Shown piece by piece: positions 1-7,935 of a stretch of 41,688 nt of DNA (position 1 is its first letter; every line of letters starts with the position of its first letter). Source of the stretch: Pseudomonadota bacterium (GTDB lineage: Bacteria; Pseudomonadota; Alphaproteobacteria; Acetobacterales; Acetobacteraceae); NCBI GenBank assembly GCA_021808545.1, contig JAKBBM010000015.1, positions 1 to 41,688 on the forward strand. The letters are read 5' to 3'. The position numbers and the translations under genes were made by a program. The notes beneath the pieces are model-generated. The model did not search any database and was not told where the DNA came from. It was given only the letters and a program-made list of their open reading frames with translations.

Positions 1-1583
1 GGCAGGCAGAGCAGGACCTCTCGCTCCCTGACCAGATCACCCAGGCCGAAGGTTTCTGTCAGGGTAAGGGCTGGCAGGTAGTGGAGCGCTTCATTGAGCC
101 CGGTGCCTCGGCCACCGATGACCGCCGCCCCGAATTCCAGAAGCTCATCGATCTGGCGACCGGCCCGGACCGCCCCCTGGACGTCATCCTGGTCCATTCG
201 ATGTCACGCTTCTTCCGCGACCAGTTCCAGTCGGAATTCTATATCCGCAAGCTGCGCAAAGCCGGGGTCGAGGTCGTCTCCCTTACCCAGCCCTTCGAGA
301 ACGACCCCACCGGAAATCTCATGCGCCAGTTCCTGGGGCTGTTCGACGAATACCAATCCAAGGAGAATGCCAAACATACGCTGCGCGCCATGCGCGAGAA
401 TGCCCGTCAGGATTTCTGGAACGGCGCCCGCCCACCCTTTGGCTATGCCGTTGAAGAAGCCGAGCGCCGTGGCGCCAAGGCCAAGAAGCGCCTAGTGATC
501 CTGGAAGCAGAGGCGGTGCTGGTCCGGCATATCTTCGACCTCGCCCTGGGAAGGCATGGCCCGGCGCTCGGCATCAAGGCGATCGTCAACCGGCTCAATG
601 GCGAGGGCATCAGCTTCCGCGGCAAAAAATTCCAAATCTCCAGTGTGCACCGCATCCTGTCCAGCCGCACCTATATGGGCGAGCACATTTTTAATCAGCG
701 CTGCGCGAAGACAGGGGAAGAGAAACCGCAAGAGGAGTGGGTAACATCCGCCGTTCCCGCGATCATCACCCCGGAGGATTTTGAGCAAATCCAGGCCAGT
801 CTGGCGTCCCGTAACCCAAAGCGTAACCCGCCGCGCGTGGTCAACGGCCCGACGCTACTTACGGGCCTCGCCCGTTGCGATACCTGCCAAAGTGGCATGA
901 CCATCCGAACCGGCAAATCCGGGCGCTATCGCTATTACACCTGCGCCGGCTGCGCCCAGAAGGGGAAGAGCTATTGTGCCGGGCGTTCCATATCCATGCC
1001 CGCACTCGATGGCATGGTGATCGAGCATCTCGCGGACCGGTTGTTCACCCCGGAGCGGCTGAAGATCGTCCTGGAAGCCTATATTGCCCAGTCGGCCGAC
1101 GCGCAGATCGAGCGCACCCGAAAGCTCGTCATCGCCAAGCAGCGCCAGACGGAGATCAGCGGCAAGATCAGCCGCCTGCAGCAGATGGTCGCCAACGGGC
1201 TGATCGAAAGCGATGACCCGGACCTCGCCAACCAGACGCAGGGTCTGAAGGTCCAACGGACTCAGGCGGCGCAGGAGGTGACACTACTCGAACAGGCCGC
1301 CTCAACCAGCAATGCGGCGATTACCGAGGCCAAGCTGGCCCGATTTGCCGAAGCCATTCGCCAAGCCATGGCGACCCCTGATCCAGCCTTCCGCAAGGCC
1401 TATCTGCGCCTGTTCGTGGATACCGTGACCGTGGGAGATTCAGAAATAGCCATCTCCGGCCCAAAAGCCGCACTGGCCAAAGCTGCATCACTCAATGAAC
1501 TGCCGCTGACTGGCACAATGGTGCCCAGTTTTGTTCGAGAATGGCGTCCCCGGCGGGATTCGAACCCACGGCCCCAGGATTAG
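1..1583. mobile_element. End of an integrated element abutting tRNA-Arg (partial)
   Basis: A large serine recombinase gene runs from outside the window straight into the 3' end of a tRNA-Arg gene. A site-specific recombinase next to the 3' half of a tRNA is the usual arrangement at one end of an integrated element. The element would extend left beyond the window, and ordinary chromosomal genes begin right of the tRNA. A sampled 60-base line in the recombinase (121-180) is 72% G+C, so composition does not separate it from GC-rich host genes. No other element gene is visible. The element is inferred; only the recombinase and tRNA are seen. Confidence 0.5.
3..1583 (+). CDS. Large serine recombinase (site-specific integrase), 5' end outside window
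   Basis: The frame is open from base 3 and gives 526 residues; the GTG at 81 is internal, because the 26 codons before it (QAEQDLSLPDQI...) match the resolvase N-terminus. The catalytic serine, which normally lies just before this segment, is therefore upstream of the window. In order: rest of the resolvase catalytic domain (SRFFRD motif), a recombinase domain (about residues 135-265), a zinc ribbon with the cysteine pattern CDTC...CAGC...C, and a C-terminal coiled-coil region. Such enzymes integrate and excise elements by serine-linked strand exchange. The last 13 codons (WRPRRDSNPRPQD) and the TAG stop are antisense to a tRNA-Arg gene, so the C-terminus is encoded by attachment-site DNA. 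Family assignment is firm; activity cannot be judged without the N-terminus. Confidence 0.9.
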   Translation, partial: QAEQDLSLPDQITQAEGFCQGKGWQVVERFIEPGASATDDRRPEFQKLIDLATGPDRPLDVILVHSMSRFFRDQFQSEFYIRKLRKAGVEVVSLTQPFENDPTGNLMRQFLGLFDEYQSKENAKHTLRAMRENARQDFWNGARPPFGYAVEEAERRGAKAKKRLVILEAEAVLVRHIFDLALGRHGPALGIKAIVNRLNGEGISFRGKKFQISSVHRILSSRTYMGEHIFNQRCAKTGEEKPQEEWVTSAVPAIITPEDFEQIQASLASRNPKRNPPRVVNGPTLLTGLARCDTCQSGMTIRTGKSGRYRYYTCAGCAQKGKSYCAGRSISMPALDGMVIEHLADRLFTPERLKIVLEAYIAQSADAQIERTRKLVIAKQRQTEISGKISRLQQMVANGLIESDDPDLANQTQGLKVQRTQAAQEVTLLEQAASTSNAAITEAKLARFAEAIRQAMATPDPAFRKAYLRLFVDTVTVGDSEIAISGPKAALAKAASLNELPLTGTMVPSFVREWRPRRDSNPRPQD

Positions 1584-1618
1584 GAATCCTGTGCTCTATC
1601 CTGCTGAGCTACGGAGAC
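1542..1618 (-). tRNA. tRNA-Arg (anticodon CCT)
   Basis: Read on the minus strand, 77 bases fold as a cloverleaf. The acceptor stem GTCTCCG pairs with CGGGGAC with one G-T wobble. The D-arm contains GCTCAGC...GAGC, the anticodon stem is CAGGA/TCCTG around loop TTCCTAA, and the T-arm contains GGTTCGAATCC. The anticodon is CCT, reading AGG (Arg). The 3' CCA is encoded at 1542-1544. A TATAAA-like -10 (TTTATA on the plus strand at 1630-1635) lies 12 bases before the 5' end, without a clear -35. The 3' half overlaps the end of the recombinase gene on the other strand. Confidence 0.95.
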
Positions 1619-1720
1619 GTTTGAAAAGATTTATACGTTTCTTCGTGGCTGTAAATCCATAGCTGATGTTCAAAAGCTATGAAGCCGGGCAAAATAAGGC
1701 CGGCGGGCAGGGAGGAAAAT

Positions 1721-2287
1721 ATGCCAAAAGCTTATCTAGCGGGACCGGATGTGTTTTTGCCTCATGTGGCTTCGATCGCGGCTGCCAAAATTGCCCTGTG
1801 CGCACGTTATGGTATTACCGGCATATCTCCATTTAACTCCGATTTTGCCGCAGGACTGCCCGCGCAAAAATTATGGCGCCAGATTTACGAGGACGATGTC
1901 CGCCTGATGCGTGAAAGCGACCTGATCATCGCTAATCTCACGCCGTTTCGCGGTGCATCAGCCGATGCCGGCACGCTGGTTGAGCTGGGATGGTTTTTAG
2001 GGCAGGGGCGGCCGGTTTTTGCTTACTCCAATGCCGTTGAGGATTTTGCAGCCCGTACCCGGGCCCAGATTGGGGTCTTGCCTGATCCGCTACCGGGTAT
2101 TGTGGTTGAGGATTTTGGTTTGGCGGATAATCTAATGATTGCAGGGGCTGTTGAATATGGCGGCGGCGGACGGCTTTACCGCCCCGAAGATGGGCAGGCG
2201 CGAGCTTTTGATTCGCTCGATGTGTTTGAGCGTTGCGTGGCCGCGGCGGCGGCGTTGTTCAAGACCACCACAAAGGCCTGTTGCTGA
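1721..2287 (+). CDS. Nucleoside 2-deoxyribosyltransferase family protein
   Basis: 188 residues with the family's features: N-terminal YLAGPDVF, then SDLIIANLTPFRGASADAGT and ELGW, where Glu88 matches the catalytic nucleophile of nucleoside deoxyribosyltransferases. These enzymes move the deoxyribosyl group between bases or hydrolyse nucleotides to free base; the substrate here cannot be read from sequence. The start was set at ATG 1721 because GGAGG lies at 1711-1715, and the protein then begins directly at the conserved strand; an earlier ATG at 1679 adds 14 unconserved residues. It is the first chromosomal gene beyond the tRNA and stands alone, facing a convergent response regulator 7 bases away. 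Family assignment is good; specificity is unknown. Confidence 0.85.
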   Translation: MPKAYLAGPDVFLPHVASIAAAKIALCARYGITGISPFNSDFAAGLPAQKLWRQIYEDDVRLMRESDLIIANLTPFRGASADAGTLVELGWFLGQGRPVFAYSNAVEDFAARTRAQIGVLPDPLPGIVVEDFGLADNLMIAGAVEYGGGGRLYRPEDGQARAFDSLDVFERCVAAAAALFKTTTKACC

Positions 2288-2294
2288 GAGAAGG

Positions 2295-2987
2295 CTAAGG
2301 ATTAAGCCGGTAACCGCCATTTTCAGTCAGCAGCAAGCGGGCCACGCTTGGATCGGGCTCAATTTTCTGGCGTAGCCGGTAGATATGCGTTTCCAGAGTA
2401 TGTGTCGTAACCGCGGCGTTATATCCCCAAACCTCGTTGAGTAAGATCTGCCGGGCTACAGGCTGGCCGGCGGCGCGGTACAGGAATTTTAGAATGGCCG
2501 TTTCCTTGTCGGTCAGGCGCACCCGTCGCCCGCTTCCATCTTGCAATTGCCGGGTGCCGGGACGGAATTCGTACGGTCCAATCGTAAAAACGGCATCTTC
2601 GGAGCTCTCGAAGGTACGCAATTGTGCGCGCAGCCGGGCCAGCAATTCGTTCAACCGGAAAGGTTTGGCGACATAGTCATTCGCGCCCGCATCCAGGCCG
2701 CGCACAATATCGGCTTCTTCCGATGAGGCGGTGAGCATGATGATTGGAGTTTTAAGGCCCCGGGCCCGCAAGCGACGGCAAAAATCACGCCCATCGCCGT
2801 CTGGCAGACCAACGTCGAGCAGAAGGGCGTCATATCGCCCCTCGCGTGCGACAAGGAGAGCTTCAGCATCGGCGATTGTTTCCGCCTCGTCGGGAGCAAA
2901 CTCGCCATCTTGAAGCAATTGTTCGATCAGCGCCGTGCGCAGGGCGGCATCGTCATCCACCACAAGAATCGACCGTTGCCCGGACAT
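2295..2987 (-). CDS. OmpR/PhoB-family response regulator
   Basis: 230 residues. The receiver domain (about 5-120) has the acidic cluster VVDDD, the phosphoacceptor Asp58 in LLLDVGLPD, the switch Thr in MLTAS and the conserved Lys in AKPF. The winged-helix DNA-binding domain (about 132-229) has the usual transactivation and recognition region (THTLETHIYRLRQKI) and ends GGYRL. It should act as a phosphorylation-controlled transcription factor. ATG 2987 was chosen because GGAG precedes it by 8 bases; a GTG nine bases upstream overlaps that site. No histidine kinase lies nearby, so it is an orphan here and its signal is unknown. A good sigma-70-like promoter lies just upstream (3016-3044). Confidence 0.93.
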   Translation of the reverse strand: MSGQRSILVVDDDAALRTALIEQLLQDGEFAPDEAETIADAEALLVAREGRYDALLLDVGLPDGDGRDFCRRLRARGLKTPIIMLTASSEEADIVRGLDAGANDYVAKPFRLNELLARLRAQLRTFESSEDAVFTIGPYEFRPGTRQLQDGSGRRVRLTDKETAILKFLYRAAGQPVARQILLNEVWGYNAAVTTHTLETHIYRLRQKIEPDPSVARLLLTENGGYRLNP

Positions 2988-3015
2988 TGAAAGCACTCCT
3001 TTACAATTCCTTCAG

Positions 3016-3044
3016 AATATATCCTTCTTTTTCAGGGCTGTCAG
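3016..3044 (-). promoter_or_regulatory. Promoter of the response regulator gene
   Basis: On the minus strand CTGACA (3044-3039) and TATATT (3021-3016) are separated by exactly 17 bases. Each differs from consensus by one base. The predicted start is near 3009, giving a leader of about 20 bases that contains the GGAG site. This is the best sigma-70-like match I found in the window; it is a sequence match only. Confidence 0.6.
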
Positions 3045-3089
3045 CCTATCTATCTGGTCATCAGTTCAATCCAGGCTTATTTGAAGTTC

Positions 3090-4211
3090 ATGAAGGATGT
3101 TTTTCCGCAACCGGGTGCTCCGTTGGGTACACCAAGAACCCGAGCCGTACACCGTGCCATTGCCGAGGCGCGGCGTGGCGTGCCGGTCGTGCTGGCGGCG
3201 CGTAAACCATTGATTATAGCCCCAGCTGAGACGGTTGGCGCCGAGGGGCTACGGCTAATCGATATTCTTTCAAATGGTCCGGCGGCCTTGTTACTCAGCC
3301 CTTCCCGTGCAGCGGCTGTGCTGCGGCATGATGTGCCCGATACAGTCCCGGCCATTGCGCTGCAGTTAGCCCGGCCACTCATTGACGCGGCAACGCTCAA
3401 ACGTGCGGCCGACCCAACGATGGAACAGATTTTGCCCGAATTTACGGTGATGGCGCCGCCAGAGGAGGCGCAGGCCGCGCTGGCGCTGGGCAAGTTAGCG
3501 CGTTTGTTGCCTGCCATGGTTGCCGCGCCGGTGAAGCCAGGCTGGGCCAGCCAGAGGGAAGGGGCGGATTTGCTGGCCGTGCCCGCGGCGGATTTGCTGG
3601 CTTATCCGCTTAATTTGGCGGCATCACTAACCAAAGTGGCGGAAGTACCCGTTCCCCTGGATGCCGCGCGGGATGCACGGCTGATTGCATTCAGAGCCTT
3701 GGATCAGGGAATCGAACATATGGCCATCTTGGTTGGCGCACCGGAAGCCCAAGATGCGCCCTTGGTTCGTATTCATTCAGAATGTTTTACCGGTGACCTA
3801 TTGGGCAGCTTGCGATGCGACTGCGGTCCCCAGCTGCAAGGCGCGATTCAGCGCATGGCCCAAGAAGGCGCGGGCGCGGTTCTATATTTGGCCCAGGAGG
3901 GGCGAGGTATTGGGTTGATCAATAAATTGCGGGCCTATTCGCTGCAGGATCAGGGGTTGGATACGGTAGATGCTAACCGTGCCCTGGGATGGCAGGCGGA
4001 TGAGCGAAATTTTCATATTGCCGCCTCGATGCTGGACGCCTTGGGGCTTAAGAAAATCCGTTTGTTGACTAATAATCCGGAAAAAGTGAATGGGTTGCGC
4101 GCGTGCGGTGTTGAGGTCACGGAACGCGTGCCACATGAATTCGCCCCGAATGGAGTGAATGATTCCTATTTGGCGACCAAAGCGCGCCGCTTTGGCCACC
4201 TGCTTGGTTGA
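3090..4211 (+). CDS. ribA: GTP cyclohydrolase II with degenerate DHBP-synthase-like N-terminus
   Basis: 373 residues. The C-terminal half (about 190-373) is a GTP cyclohydrolase II: VRIHSECFTGDLLGS, the zinc ligands Cys232, Cys243 and Cys245 in ECF...RCDCGPQL, then GRGIGLINKLRAYSLQDQG and DTVDANRALG. It opens the GTP ring, the first step of riboflavin synthesis. The N-terminal part (about 15-185) resembles the start of 3,4-dihydroxybutanone-4-phosphate synthase in layout but lacks its acidic DEDRENEGD motif, so that activity is probably gone. The start is uncertain: ATG 3090 has no clear ribosome site, and TTG 3081 is possible. A second gene overlaps its stop. No FMN riboswitch was recognised upstream. 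Confidence 0.9.
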   Translation: MKDVFPQPGAPLGTPRTRAVHRAIAEARRGVPVVLAARKPLIIAPAETVGAEGLRLIDILSNGPAALLLSPSRAAAVLRHDVPDTVPAIALQLARPLIDAATLKRAADPTMEQILPEFTVMAPPEEAQAALALGKLARLLPAMVAAPVKPGWASQREGADLLAVPAADLLAYPLNLAASLTKVAEVPVPLDAARDARLIAFRALDQGIEHMAILVGAPEAQDAPLVRIHSECFTGDLLGSLRCDCGPQLQGAIQRMAQEGAGAVLYLAQEGRGIGLINKLRAYSLQDQGLDTVDANRALGWQADERNFHIAASMLDALGLKKIRLLTNNPEKVNGLRACGVEVTERVPHEFAPNGVNDSYLATKARRFGHLLG

Positions 4212-4695
4212 GTTTACGCTAAAGGAGGGCGCGCTAAGGGGCGCTGGGCTAAATTTGCGCGCGGCATGGGGGCGGGCAGGCATCCGGCGTGAGAAAATTG
4301 AGGGCGATGGCGCCACGCCTGCTGGGGTATTGCGGCTAATGCGTGTTTTATACCGACCAGACCGTTTGGCCGCGCCACGCTCCGCTGTTCCTGCCACGTC
4401 CCTTTCTCCTGAGGATGCTTGGTGCGACGATCCGGCGGATCCGGCCTATAATTGTCCTGTTCGCCGGCCTTATGGCGCCAGCCACGAGGCCTTGTGGCGT
4501 GATGACGCGGTGTATGATATAATTGGTGTGTTGGATTGGAATCTCGGCCCCATCGTCGCGGGGCGCGGTTCAGCTATTTTTCTGCATCTTGCAACGCCTG
4601 ATTATACCCCAACGGCTGGGTGCATAGCTCTGTCTCCGCCTGATTTGCAGGCCGCCCTGGCAAAGGGGTTGCGGGCTATCCATGTGTCGGAATAA
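4204..4695 (+). CDS. L,D-transpeptidase (YkuD-fold) family protein without signal peptide
   Basis: 163 residues. The catalytic region is recognisable: HLATPDYTPTAGCIAL, with the His and, near the C-terminus, the nucleophilic Cys of YkuD-type L,D-transpeptidases, which cross-link or anchor to peptidoglycan. The usual SHGC(I/V)R/N form is altered to TAGCIAL, as in the short YkuD branch. The N-terminus begins at the conserved VEFTLKEGALRGAG region and carries no signal peptide or membrane helix, so its location is unclear. TTG 4204 was chosen because it fits the domain start; it overlaps the ribA stop by 8 bases, suggesting translational coupling. An ATG at 4159 lies deep inside ribA and is less likely. 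Its role beside ribA is unexplained. Confidence 0.72.
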   Translation: MVEFTLKEGALRGAGLNLRAAWGRAGIRREKIEGDGATPAGVLRLMRVLYRPDRLAAPRSAVPATSLSPEDAWCDDPADPAYNCPVRRPYGASHEALWRDDAVYDIIGVLDWNLGPIVAGRGSAIFLHLATPDYTPTAGCIALSPPDLQAALAKGLRAIHVSE

Positions 4696-4723
4696 CCCGG
4701 GCTGGTCCAGTTGATTTCGTTGG

Positions 4724-5419
4724 TTATTTGGCCTGTGATAGTTCTATTTCGGCCGTAATATCGGCTGAAACGATAACCGCCCCGGGCGATGATTGCGGCG
4801 CTGGCATGGCGGCTTTGGCCATGGCTTGCATTCTGATAAGGGGGGCAGGACTTGAGGTTGTGACGCGTAGCGTTTTAATGCCCATGACATGTTGATGCAG
4901 GGTATTGGCAATGGCATCGGCTTGGGTTCTGATCTGCGAAAGAGCATTCACGATAGCCGCTTGCCGGGCTTGGTTATGCCCCGCCATTGATAACACACCC
5001 TCCAGCTCGTTCAGCATCAGCCCGTTTTGTTGCAATGCACTAAGCAGGCTGCGCAAGTCTGGTGGAGGCACGCCGTCTTTGCAGGGAAGAATAAGATGCA
5101 GGGTTTGCCGGGCGGTGAAGACCGGTTGTTTGGAATTCTGTGGCGTTATGGAGTAGGTGTTGTAGTCTGCCGTCGTGGCGGTTAGCCCCGCGACCCCATG
5201 AGCCAAGCTTAGGGCTTTATTCATGGCTTTGTTCACCCTGGCTTGGGCTAAGGCGGCTTGGGCGGCGCTCACTTGCACCGTGAGGTTCGCCACGGCCTCA
5301 TCCGGCATGGCTTGCGTCTGCCCTGTGGCATTTAGGGTCAGCAAGGTCTGCGCGAGGGCCAAGGGAGCGAGTAAAAGCAGAAGAGCCGTTACGGCAATGC
5401 CGCGCAGGATTTGCATCAT
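4724..5419 (-). CDS. SIMPL (DUF541) domain periplasmic protein
   Basis: 231 residues with an N-terminal signal peptide: basic start, hydrophobic stretch ALLLLLAPLALA, probable cleavage after ALA near residue 23. The rest is a SIMPL domain (YggE/BP26-like): a conserved opening (LNATGQTQAMPDEAVANLTVQVS), a central part with YSITPQ, and a C-terminal VSADITAEIEL strand. Proteins of this family form periplasmic or outer-membrane-associated oligomers, and some have been linked to oxidative stress; no enzyme activity is established. It follows ispD on the same strand after 111 bases and may be cotranscribed. ATG 5419 and 5416 are adjacent; the choice hardly changes the product. Confidence 0.8.
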   Translation of the reverse strand: MMQILRGIAVTALLLLLAPLALAQTLLTLNATGQTQAMPDEAVANLTVQVSAAQAALAQARVNKAMNKALSLAHGVAGLTATTADYNTYSITPQNSKQPVFTARQTLHLILPCKDGVPPPDLRSLLSALQQNGLMLNELEGVLSMAGHNQARQAAIVNALSQIRTQADAIANTLHQHVMGIKTLRVTTSSPAPLIRMQAMAKAAMPAPQSSPGAVIVSADITAEIELSQAK

Positions 5420-5530
5420 TCAGTCCATATTCCCGGTATCGGTGGCGTTTCGAGGTGGAAATCGTTAAAGGCTGTGTCTCAGGCACGAGTGTGGTGTTTT
5501 GCCACCCGCCGCGCAAGAACGAAAATGGAC

Positions 5531-6208
5531 CTATTCGTTCAGCATTGTCTCGGCGCGGGCAAGATCAGCGGCGGTTGTGATTTTAAAATTATCTTCGGAG
5601 CCAGGTACCATTTCCACGCGCAAGCCCGCATATTCGGCAACCATGGCATCATCCGTGAATTCACGCTGGGGAGCGGTTTGCACGGCATGCCGGTGCGCCG
5701 CCATGATCTCGGCATAGCGGAACCCTTGGGGAGTTTGCGCGCGGTATAGACCTTGCCGGTCCACGGTGCCGGTAATGATGCCATTTTCCACCCGTTTGAG
5801 GGTATCTGCCAGCGGTACGCCGGCTAGCGCGGCGGGGCTGCGCGTTAGTGCCTCTAATATAGCGGATATGGTTTGGGGGGTAACAAACGGGCGCACCGCA
5901 TCGTGGATTAAAACCATCTCCGGATGTAGTCCGGCGATACCTTCCAAGCCAAGGCGTGCGGAATCCTGCCGTGTCGCTCCGCCAAACAGAACGGGGCAGA
6001 GCTTATCCAGCCCTTCGGTGGCGGCTGTATAAAGAGCTTCGTCATCGGGATGAATCACGACCTGAACCGCGCCGATTACGGCATGGCGGGTCAAGGCCTG
6101 AATTGTGTGGCGCAAGATCGGCTGTCCGGCGAGCGGCAGATATTGCTTGGGCAAGGCGCCACCCAGCCGGTAGCCGCGCCCCGCTGCCACGATCAAACCG
6201 ATATTCAT
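5531..6208 (-). CDS. ispD: 2-C-methyl-D-erythritol 4-phosphate cytidylyltransferase
   Basis: 225 residues. The signature IVAAGRGYRLGGALPKQY opens the protein, followed by HDAVRPFV, the TPQGF segment and FTDDA, all typical of IspD. It transfers CMP to methylerythritol phosphate in the non-mevalonate isoprenoid pathway in the cytoplasm. ATG 6208 was chosen because AGGAG sits six bases upstream; in-frame starts farther up (6214, 6250) only add unconserved residues. Many alphaproteobacteria carry a fused IspDF, but here the protein ends right after the IspD domain and no ispF follows, so ispF must lie elsewhere. Identification is firm. Confidence 0.95.
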   Translation of the reverse strand: MNIGLIVAAGRGYRLGGALPKQYLPLAGQPILRHTIQALTRHAVIGAVQVVIHPDDEALYTAATEGLDKLCPVLFGGATRQDSARLGLEGIAGLHPEMVLIHDAVRPFVTPQTISAILEALTRSPAALAGVPLADTLKRVENGIITGTVDRQGLYRAQTPQGFRYAEIMAAHRHAVQTAPQREFTDDAMVAEYAGLRVEMVPGSEDNFKITTAADLARAETMLNE

Positions 6209-6366
6209 TTTCATCTCCTGTTCAGCCCATGCCCGGATGAACGCGCCCAAGCACAGAAACTATCATCATGCAATCTATAAGGATTGAAGCATAAGCATAG
6301 ACCCACGGCCCGCACGTGTGCGGCTGGAAGGTTGGTTCTGTCGCGTTTTCTTGCTACGGGGGCGCG

Positions 6367-7935
6367 ATGGACCAGACCTTACACCAATCCGCGGCTGAAA
6401 CCGGCGTGCCGCCCCGCCGGACGTTTGCGATTATCTCCCACCCGGATGCGGGTAAAACCACACTGACAGAGAAATTGCTCCTATTTGGCGGCGCGATTCG
6501 CGAGGCCGGCATGGTCAAGGCGCGTCAGGACCGGCGTCAGACCCGTTCAGACTGGATGAAGATCGAACGCCAGCGTGGCATCTCTGTGACTTCATCGGTG
6601 ATGACATTCGAGTTTGGCGGCGCTGTCTTCAATCTGCTTGATACGCCGGGCCATGAAGATTTCTCTGAAGACACTTATCGCACATTAACCGCGGTTGATT
6701 CCGCGGTGATGGTCATTGACGCCGCCAAGGGAATTGAGCTGCAGACCCGCAAATTATTCGAGGTTTGCCGGCTTCGTAACATCCCCATCACCACGTTCAT
6801 CAACAAGGTGGACCGCGAGGGGCAAAATCCATTTGCCTTGCTCGATGAAATCGCCAATACACTGGCCCTTGATATCTGCCCCATGGTCTGGCCCATCGGC
6901 ATGGGGGGGCTGTTTCGCGGTGGCTATGATCTGAGAAGCGATAAGCTGGTTTCGGCGAAAAAGCCGGGTGAAGAGGTTCAGGCGCCAGACTTCATTATTC
7001 CGCCCGAGCAGAAGGCGCAGCTTGAGGAGGATGTGGAACTGATCCGCGCTGCGTTCCCCGAATTTGATCAGATAGCCTATGCGGAAGGTCATCTGACGCC
7101 AGTTTATTTTGGTTCGGCGTTAAAAGATTATTCGGTCCGTGAACTGCTTGAAGGTTTGGTGGCCAACGCCCCAGCCCCGCAGCCGCGCGCGGCTGATACG
7201 CGTACCGTAACCCCGGATGAAAAGCCGGTTACCGGCTTTGTGTTCAAGGTCCAAGCCAATATGGATCCGCAACACCGTGACCGCATTGCCTTTACCCGCA
7301 TTTGTTCTGGGCGCTTTACGCGGGGCATGAAGTTGATCCACTCGCGCACGCAAAAGCCCATGGCAATTCAGGCACCTATCTTTTTCTTTGCGCAGGACCG
7401 CTCTTTGGCGGAGGAAGCCTATCCGGGCGATATTATTGGCATTCCCAACCATGGCACGCTGCGTGTGGGCGATACACTGACCGAAGGAGAGAAGTTGCGC
7501 TTCACCGGTATTCCTGATTTTGCGCCTGAAATCTTGCGCCGTGTGCGTTTGTCCGATCCAATGAAAGCGAAACAGATGCGTAAGGCACTGGAGGATTTAG
7601 CGGAGGAAGGCGTAACCCAGGTGTTTCGTCCAATGAATGGTTCGGACTGGATCATTGGCGTGGTGGGCATGCTTCAGCTTGATGTGCTCTCAAGCCGTAT
7701 CGAGCAGGAATATAACGTGCCGATTGCTTTTGAGGCCGCGCCTTTCGATACAGCGCGCTGGATCTTTTCCGAAGACGCGGCAAGGCTGAAATTCTTTATC
7801 GAAGCGAATAAGAGTGCGATAAGCGAGGACCGGGAAGGCGCGCCTGTTTATCTGGTACGCAATGCATGGGAATTGAATCGGATGCAGGAGAATTTTCCAG
7901 AACTAACTTTTTCGGCCACGCGCGAGCGGCGTTAA
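6367..7935 (+). CDS. prfC: Peptide chain release factor 3
   Basis: 522 residues, the normal length for RF3. The GTPase domain shows G1 SHPDAGKTT, the G2 region RGISVTSSV, G3 DTPGHEDFSEDTYR and G4 NKVDR, followed by domains II and III ending NFPELTFSATRERR. RF3 recycles RF1 and RF2 from the ribosome after peptide release. ATG 6367 matches the usual N-terminus; the upstream in-frame start at 6316 has no support. It is a monocistronic gene whose stop overlaps, tail to tail by 4 bases, the stop of the EAL gene on the other strand. Confidence 0.96.
   Translation: MDQTLHQSAAETGVPPRRTFAIISHPDAGKTTLTEKLLLFGGAIREAGMVKARQDRRQTRSDWMKIERQRGISVTSSVMTFEFGGAVFNLLDTPGHEDFSEDTYRTLTAVDSAVMVIDAAKGIELQTRKLFEVCRLRNIPITTFINKVDREGQNPFALLDEIANTLALDICPMVWPIGMGGLFRGGYDLRSDKLVSAKKPGEEVQAPDFIIPPEQKAQLEEDVELIRAAFPEFDQIAYAEGHLTPVYFGSALKDYSVRELLEGLVANAPAPQPRAADTRTVTPDEKPVTGFVFKVQANMDPQHRDRIAFTRICSGRFTRGMKLIHSRTQKPMAIQAPIFFFAQDRSLAEEAYPGDIIGIPNHGTLRVGDTLTEGEKLRFTGIPDFAPEILRRVRLSDPMKAKQMRKALEDLAEEGVTQVFRPMNGSDWIIGVVGMLQLDVLSSRIEQEYNVPIAFEAAPFDTARWIFSEDAARLKFFIEANKSAISEDREGAPVYLVRNAWELNRMQENFPELTFSATRERR

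Noticed and set aside
81-1583. GTG at 81 as the true start of the recombinase
   Set aside because: The frame is open to the window edge and the upstream codons match the resolvase domain, so the gene begins outside.
2988-3089. FMN riboswitch upstream of ribA
   Set aside because: The gap is about 100 bases, taken up by the divergent promoter of the response regulator, and I see none of the conserved FMN-element stems.
5420-5530. Possible remnant of ispF after ispD (expected from IspDF fusions)
   Set aside because: The 111 bases show no IspF motif in any frame; the SIMPL gene follows.
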